64,000 bases of DNA from NCBI GenBank assembly GCA_964360635.1, contig CAYHXO010000009.1, positions 3,083-67,082 on the forward strand. The letters are read 5' to 3'. The notes under the pieces are model-generated. The model had not been told where the DNA came from, did not search any database, and saw only the letters and a program-made list of their open reading frames with translations. Shown piece by piece: positions 62,801 through 64,000 of the stretch. The position numbers and the translations under genes are program-made. This DNA is from CALRGE01 sp964360635. Its GTDB lineage: Bacteria > Patescibacteriota > Gracilibacteria > UBA1369 > 2-02-FULL-48-14. Numbering within the stretch: the stretch's first letter is position 1; each line of letters begins with the position of its first letter.

Positions 62801-63095
62801 TACTTATGGAACCGATCCATTTAGCGCGGATACTGATAAAGGTGGAATTAATGACGGTGATGAAATTGATCGATCAAGTGATCCACTTGATCAGGAAGAT
62901 GACTTCCCTGATGCGAATCCACTTGATTTGGAAACTTCAGTTTACGCGGTTGAAGAAGCATGTAATTCTTGTCCATGTTATTCATCAATTGATTATGAAG
63001 GAGATATACAGAACGGAGATACAATATTTGCTATAATCCAAGATGAGCTTGGTAATGTACTTGGAAAAAGTAATGAATTAGAATTAACTGAATAA
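47871..63095 (+). CDS. Giant secreted SLH surface protein (5074 aa)
   Basis: One uninterrupted frame. Signal sequence at residues about 8-35 (IRLISSVIVSSMLMGVAP). A region at about 50-230 with LVIVGDVPLPVV and YTDFEDPSY faintly recalls gingipain-fold scaffolds (weak). Thrombospondin-3/EF-hand-like Asp-rich calcium repeats at about 307-372, 397-425, 500-540, 1544-1585, 1805-1850, 3057-3127 and 4961-5017 (DNDGDGEIDED and similar). Big/invasin-like beta domains at about 1230-1335 and 1897-2310. SLH at about 1594-1790. FG-GAP-like repeats 2657-2797 (DYNGDELDDVLIVYEDG), a DUF11-like domain 2890-2977, a helical Pro-rich segment about 3337-3700, a FecR-like part about 4210-4337, and three SLH-type units about 4757-4960. 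Probably a cell-surface fibre or adhesin needing calcium. It takes 24 percent of the window. Confidence 0.9.
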   Translation: MQKCTPWHIRLISSVIVSSMLMGVAPVSKIIEVADAFTFQSDGGDLTEVHPGGGLTEIREVSSVETRYGLVAILVNSEVWEDTTSYQGLVSGYSASNTRIFERIQRYAADVQAAIPWTKTLIITVDEDESTVGIQKLLERLYFEGDPNDTDLTRLSGLVIVGDVPLPVVNKSGHRFISMMPYTDFEDPSYLVNETTQDFERNKVADNLQADIWHGVIVPPKSGDEGMEMLAEYFDKNNSFHAGDSDFSNFTKKTYIGDFVTEENTVNNVSFASYNRFLDHWEEIAYYRYTSAMLTEMYADMLASVESGDKVDNDGDLDVDEEAKNGKDDDGDGLTDEDIGDGFWQIDNDGDGEIDEDSGQDNNNDADANPLYDDKFEDVPFYKDGTNDEDPPGDANGDGCPGACGKDDNGNSIDHDEDGFPTGMEMVNGWHWSKGKIPWATPKGIANGAPFEKDYDSDSQATTYFTSLFVDEDYRDLLALGLVTRADSSCYEGSTWHGEWDDDEDGLCDEDGSTETNPDTGYAYNDNDRDGIVDEDPAGMKPEGIFESLPDIQSKKVFEGLVSRYVEIFQQPLGVWNRIVDGTGRWGTRNEDAGGKVTNDYDSSVSLISKKDESVLQYLRAVNDNFESEIKVMVDDLQEDIPLFGYQMLYGTITFEAEDEDSDPVTEDICDPLANNDCHIFVNQSTSDIATENVFTSLLAPNAEQTYMYGTPYTEIDSVKDCSDLGGTYEDGGQFVKYSSLYSVSTADITEQAEMEGYKGCLISNLAHAMDDPEQEICFPAIATEDTSLRNGAKAFTDDPTTSEDEIQSTWSTSEEGYPACFELREIQTYQIYNKKYGGVWPDVSYLSQLAQLNKDDPKTEEEYEALVDQYYEEAEHPTLRQAFKEVMLYDKDGIKYSVQAMLKDAGFDTSSDDAMDLALSFNDSFNIDNPVDGVQEINIDVQRRYLYDGAYDITTGGFTLDKNDAKMMSSVFEYIEPRNGTLNIQIADGATPNLPVDANRRISFMDKSETPQVLKYINLYRAETVEDVQEQIETLAASMEEVSGGNAYADDIRDFKLNEEQITDALAWYHMNIDQKHKYLFTHYLGAEPAITSKPGDGFEVSNIIANGTPTQMDFSFNGAKPTEEDDLEYIYKTQALIDEALAADASTEAESYDAISEVSNTTPIPLVEWMDEILKWLEDIQDSVSSVGTFSGGDYCASATTDLAAVSAANNTDSDGSGKPDVADNTKTIKLTSEENNVLQSNGDSTYKVSVSARKSDGSSNAEDSYTQVKLEIVSGDESVEVSGNDTMQLTAGVATFTLNSKDAGDFKVKATVTSSDDLSDSNSLSGSVTDKYVKVTTYTLSNLVSTGSGESSIGQNIDVLDYDDNIVATLDTTTGDLTLDGAEAKLLEADADSSTSIAIRSSTGNVFATFYLIPATQKVSVGDGLDGVYVSAVGGIATSTSDGVSLEHNGVEMGLVNGMGQIAISDDYYLDFGNPGEINIFDPIKISDADGNTIFEVTIKVLDQTVNLVDAGITTSYSWPSPKKGRIVPAKNMAYAESVIPDTDGDSLDDLEEYAIGTDLDIADTDGDGYGDGIEVFSGNDPLAEGKKLFSDVGPTDESYADIVKLYLRGVIRGYTDGSFKPDNALTREEFLQVDLGGICVACQKFSDEYKESLLENYNTDPFPDTDINPELLYCVAEGKTREIVSGYAGGSSVGYFVPKQFISRAEATKVLVETADLAVASSEGIWYGAYVKSAQENHIFPSGRFTELDGDSPQDFSDWFDADQAANGKFKTWIEGYISREEFAMMASNLIAVKDCRAVDFDSEGLSDTEEDYIYNTDKYASDTDGGGVSDFDEVVRGTDPNDKSDDYATSSGDEGESSTASSVEDFASQFGDYSHDAGVYGEGDTIVYETVTTSVDTSSTEVKVYTDLLAADGESIIYVKAEIRDQSGNVYTDDNSSIIKFTLSTSDYSEIDSDSVKVSGGIAETVMTAKTVAGELTVEAKISDGSIPSQNSDVKVYAGVPVKTVVSADSTVLPSGGESLDDVRVTLYDAFGNVANYGFHTVTIESEGGIEVMDLYDEDEETEGYQITSSEGFVDFRIKSSLVEDISVIKASLLDGGDGGSQLKISSLTGMKIQLKTSQPYMVAGSATSQVIAVRVVDSMNKVVTGFQGEINLVPSDDKFGTFDAETLDLVLGAGTVNITVGTLAGIASLIGTSPGFSAGSTNMTVKPADPFSIQLVKEDGGTNLKAAGKETFYADVYDEYGNLVSNDSTTAISLRKTDSTSEYGQLSSTSVTAKNGRAKFQVTASDVSGVINLVASSAGLVAGTFGGNVNYSMSSDDFEAIEPQGLYTNLLGANYGDVTQSNYIGGYMTFNGRSQVVNTMIAAPKPKLELASVDANGKINIVDGESISQTVMGAGDTLPVKMTWRSFPDDVLQAQIFYVAPSTTNSIATTLVSTDESFELVQKDSDIYLREDDAGVVKVREDGQIELMDSNYNLSVNSSAEQLSFIVYKTTEAVMQVDFTGEWTADVTMLASSYDIEEYAGLSPGIYLIPTTSNTGNFVTMPSGNSSADPIGLVLTDPTQELAEQMRPSLGYDSLDKAEDIGIVGYEGDNKNILLFAAGNTAGESNMYYTSEAGILLGDPSIRLEKNNTQNEAGFTEDIGKMVYANSKDITSLLKLDYNGDELDDVLIVYEDGQIDVLQNSKSANRLNNRGTVLYVENKIESVDKGDFNGDELDDLLIVTKTSCLADEMCLYIYENIGGGFVAHNLTLSEITSKPEQVKASDLNGDGYTDIVIMDENLNLYIIWNNEGLLEEVEKINNFGLNVTEGDNLYSDLAVSYTGIDTEAIILEVPSDEVTGQEYIDAIAGSSDYTLEGSDISGSKNVNFDIADQETVSDAIAATKTLADDNGGEVEVGDTLTYTITLLNNSSGIGLKDVYIADSVSTRFEFSESLECSECSEAEYIETGDSARPWAYGPISLSGGENVVISYKVTVNDLPGMSMMIGDDLYNDYTNDDYPDIGLSPEGNTTGTMIIYYSDGKDSSGDFDRINYVEKEYSGEDAEEETPTAVEDDAIDLTDADGDNVPDAFGEMDADKGIKKTAGNKELMETIMHAKDFDGDGWYAKDEITADDTDLDDDGLNDSIDQWVITGAAAGASMLLDPEKTLDELGDSINELDTYVQAGAAIIEDVVSTFFCNGGCIAMPSNIAFLAPGTFHMPLTGTSISPDDPGIPIFGIYPVPTPPVVCFFMACNKTSIFRFFIAPTTTLGIGVALCVSPQGIQGVCFAFTVPLLQMLGVCDAINGAISSAMSSATSFTASVDTKIFSASVSASAGGDGGISSGVFTDYSPPIITNVNIQIPGFPAIFTDWWKKQKYEFFQMLDLPDITFIYPDPDSLKNAFKPDPSQPDLGLKTNILGLQKWLSIANSLPVVNIEPKVVNINYPFITPEEIELAKKDWEKWLVDAKAEWERFKAEFEPQIDAKLFGNIEEAWNENIAIMENNLSILEDYGHVPEDLLKIRNLHAYYAKVIICYLDAVLGFTAGYLGTNAERIEAWMEWVAQLKNIIKGWGAIIKLSGDFMNACDKCTNQRYSAFQIIASLFAFLPDIPVIEMPKWPDIVIDVSNIEAGVNLIWPDLKFVPQTIIIPKIPRVSLPTGSINLDFFLGYNIDLQLPTLPELNLDFEVPEMPTLSLPNLPDLPPPPAIPKIDATLKASLDIVSTVLKIICLIRSNFFPVQESALKTKIEEMTERSSSIVLPVDLKITVSFPKISLDFVKEIDITTYLKIEPDITAVYDVVNMLGEKSNDFLDKILTEFNSATAGLAGGVQSWMDQLGDMNLDVDVSAGAEAEIDEDGVSAEAEADAGVKLETYNPALDIAYQYKDAPLVAGNLAVLKSTFGDLTKQIKDWNDATPDNFELKAESIILAEDDPLLHRYNDVIKNQNLDSTFLAQIKDSPLANVVTMRNKMIASVQQLEKGTQTLENMDGNNFMKYLAMESENERYGFVSDKTGPISSGNVKRFKDEAVESKNMTVELASEDETELTIQAPEAVNDGIYIYNEELGISQKLIKYTKESDSSISLLMFDIDNDSDEDIIYSMGGNVYIKENYTEEASLKYVSDDPAVYSVEDLEPIAGNVNNFETGENSYQKASFAFDANEDALGYQILLYDSLDAEESAPDENVKRMLLLKDSENDSAVFVDKDGLEINGGGSLIADTDSALFESGDLNEEIPAGAGTTLPTFIQSRIYVKSESGSASLHGGYLRTEIDSDGEIISDDSVRFQTLEDTNIKLIEEIGTTSINVPALYTIDLPRGEGRTIRVESGKVLWIDLNETADEQDLMENMEIYAEESVVLSGNGKTTITSTEGVDFELDEEELFVMDLLASSTNPNAEVELENGAYYTNVMAVYTEGISTVSENILLNPQICGDDSSPYPVLSNTEMDIAVFTTASVSAANSFDSTSEIGAVYWDTDDTLDSDSNGVKNDDKDVEGETVDIGPYSNIDERIVTAYIADIVGNVSSATISVNVFVPEIIIESADSGEVLGSTDPSTANLPLHLIRDRNGEITELGEGYITDANGEFVADDLNDSDLIDVYNQSEDTIAQFNPTTKQLVVYNDSYEALALPSGTDWPARLVVSEIATGEIMASFIVVSDSDGEITQVDDDLEDIDLANTENVTVHVLEDAENYEVTEDGFAAKDEFGVNEMLIRKNGNVTMYNSRFELKKRETDSLDDYLILDLYDDGVLELEVFIGSPSVVEIQSNEELGLPVSEPLLASSSSGEEEEEVAQQYFVDITSDDPLFEDIWKLVQRGILSGYVVDGLNYFEPDNDITRAEFTKIILSILCITPSTEAQATPVVFNDILSTEDWYYPYTKESYIRDLITGYLGEVDSNGQSPFKPNNTITRAEAAKIVLEALNMQEIITLPEDMSGEYWYSEYITVAQDFSEYLTAESGGTENYILTAEEAEDPSHIVTRYEFVEMSVRALNAYNCFDVDSDEDGLTDFEEENTYGTDPFSADTDKGGINDGDEIDRSSDPLDQEDDFPDANPLDLETSVYAVEEACNSCPCYSSIDYEGDIQNGDTIFAIIQDELGNVLGKSNELELTE

Positions 63096-63097
63096 AT

Positions 63098-63691
63098 ATG
63101 AAAAACATTCTCGTAATTTTCGCACTTATTGGATCTGTGGCCGGATTTAGTTTCGGCAGAGCTCAGATAATTTATGCTGAGGAAACGGAGGATGAGGAAA
63201 CAACTGACGAGACAACAAGTACGGAAAGCGAGGAAGATTTATTATGTGGGCGAAATATGTCTTCATCTGGAGAGGTGGCTTTAGAAAATTATATTATTTT
63301 CCTTGATGAATATTTTAAACAGGTTGAACCTGCTAGTGAACAAATTGAAGATGGAATTACGAGATACAGATATTTTATTGAAGAAATTGAAGCAGCTTTT
63401 GAATTAAATTCAATTCCTGTCGGTGGTAAAACAATTGAAAGGAATGTCGCTTCTTACGCATATTGTGAATCAATTCAAGATGAATATCTCTCTATTGGTA
63501 AAAACTTGTTGGCTGTATTTTCTGTAAATTCCGCAAACAGCAAACGTACTTATAAAGTTGTGGATGCCCTGAAAGCAATCAACACAAATATGTCTGATTT
63601 TTCACAAGAATACAGCGCAGTATTTCCGCAATTATTTCAGAAAATGGATAACGCTCTGCCATGTTACGCAAAATCATGTACGACAAAATAA
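63098..63691 (+). CDS. Secreted helical protein after the giant gene
   Basis: 197 residues. Signal peptide MKNILVIFALIGSVAGFSFG, then a Glu/Thr-rich low-complexity stretch (about 27-47) and a helical domain with four Cys (LLCGRN, AYCES, LPCYAKSC). Starts 2 nt after the giant gene, so it is cotranscribed and perhaps assists it. No family recognised. Its end overlaps the next gene. Confidence 0.65.
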   Translation: MKNILVIFALIGSVAGFSFGRAQIIYAEETEDEETTDETTSTESEEDLLCGRNMSSSGEVALENYIIFLDEYFKQVEPASEQIEDGITRYRYFIEEIEAAFELNSIPVGGKTIERNVASYAYCESIQDEYLSIGKNLLAVFSVNSANSKRTYKVVDALKAINTNMSDFSQEYSAVFPQLFQKMDNALPCYAKSCTTK

Positions 63692-64000
63692 TTCAGCACA
63701 AAACTTATATTTTACTTTTTTCACTCGCTTTCGCGGGAGGACTCTACTTGCCAAAAATTCCAACAAATTCATTGCAAGCGGATGGTTTTAAATACGACAA
63801 TACTAAATATACTTTGGAGGAATCGGTTATCGCATTTCACACACAAATGAATAAAACCACTAATGATTATTTGAAAAAACTTTTAAAAACGGCAACTCCA
63901 AATGTGGCTTTTGTAATTGATGGGTCAGAATGTAGTGATGATAATGTTTCAACATATTGTCTCGCTGTAGATTTGAATGCTGAACTACTTAAATTTGAAA
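63661..64000 (+). CDS. Anchored secreted protein, cut by window end
   Basis: Starts ATG 63661 (or 63676) inside the preceding gene and stays open to the end of the window. At least 113 residues: a positively charged start, a hydrophobic helix (TYILLFSLAFAGGLYLP) that may be a signal or anchor, then a soluble region with VAFVIDGSECSDDNVSTYC. Third gene of the giant-protein transcript. Function unknown. Confidence 0.6.
   Translation, partial: MLRKIMYDKIIQHKTYILLFSLAFAGGLYLPKIPTNSLQADGFKYDNTKYTLEESVIAFHTQMNKTTNDYLKKLLKTATPNVAFVIDGSECSDDNVSTYCLAVDLNAELLKFE

Noticed and set aside
1..64000. TGA read as Gly or another amino acid (Gracilibacteria/Absconditabacteria code)
   Set aside because: Conserved genes such as rplJ, recJ, the sortase-neighbour gene and leader 3 end at TGA at normal lengths and no conserved protein contains in-frame TGA.
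1..64000. CRISPR arrays, insertion sequences, prophage genes
   Set aside because: No regularly spaced repeats, transposase, integrase or phage structural gene was seen; the only short repeats are operators, the AT tract and coding repeats.

Overview
The window looks like one continuous stretch of a small, AT-rich bacterial chromosome using the standard code (TGA is a stop throughout). Several traits point to the Candidate Phyla Radiation (Patescibacteria): dense packing, overlapping genes, few Shine-Dalgarno sites, very short upstream regions, a Cys-rich 'CxxC' protein, a minimal type IV pilus operon, and many S-layer-homology (SLH) surface proteins including a 5074-residue giant. A complete aspartate-to-threonine operon and several SLH proteins would fit a biosynthetically richer lineage such as Peregrinibacteria, but that placement is an inference. 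No rRNA, tRNA, CRISPR array or insertion sequence was found, and no gene-free stretch exceeds 300 bases once small ORFs and RNA leaders are counted.

Layout. 1-2.6 kb: truncated unknown gene, Cys-rich CPR-type protein, and a sortase C-terminal remnant. 2.6-8.3 kb: thrA(ask-hom)-asd-thrB-thrC operon. 8.3-13.1 kb (mostly minus): DUF1003 protein, membrane-anchored guanidino-modifying-like enzyme, beta-CASP nuclease, CapA-like protein. 13.1-16.7 kb: divergent rRNA methyltransferases rlmH (apparent CTG start) and rlmD, a small SLH protein, and membrane proteins. 16.7-24.5 kb: cca, tsaD, a PIN/AbrB toxin-antitoxin pair, two small proteins, hisS, a 3xSLH protein and malic enzyme. 24.5-33.5 kb: M15/LysM-like peptidase, cyclic-nucleotide-binding-like protein, yebC, nrnA, recJ-mazG-miaA headed by a second PIN toxin-antitoxin pair. 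33.5-36.5 kb: SLH protein plus lipoprotein. 36.5-41.0 kb: three candidate ribosome-mediated attenuators (two rich in Phe/Tyr codons), two small paralogue-like ORFs, an AstE/AspA deacylase, an unknown gene, then the L10 leader and rplJ-rplL. 41.1-46.8 kb: third PIN toxin-antitoxin pair and type IV pilus genes. 46.9-64 kb: HNH protein, the giant SLH gene and two secreted or membrane proteins.

How parts work together: tRNA and rRNA maturation (cca, tsaD, miaA, rlmH, rlmD), aminoacylation (hisS), ribosomal stalk proteins and nucleotide/RNA turnover form the housekeeping core. Threonine is made from aspartate and feeds both protein synthesis and the TsaD reaction. The SLH proteins, pilus and anchored hydrolases form the cell-surface programme. 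Toxin-antitoxin pairs sit beside translation genes. The most novel-looking element is the cluster at 36.5-39.8 kb, where short leader peptides overlap mutually exclusive hairpins ahead of an AstE-like gene and two tiny ORFs. A second theme is an extended -10 element (TGnTAGAnT) exactly 6 nt before ATG at thrA, tsaD and the giant gene, which predicts leaderless mRNAs.
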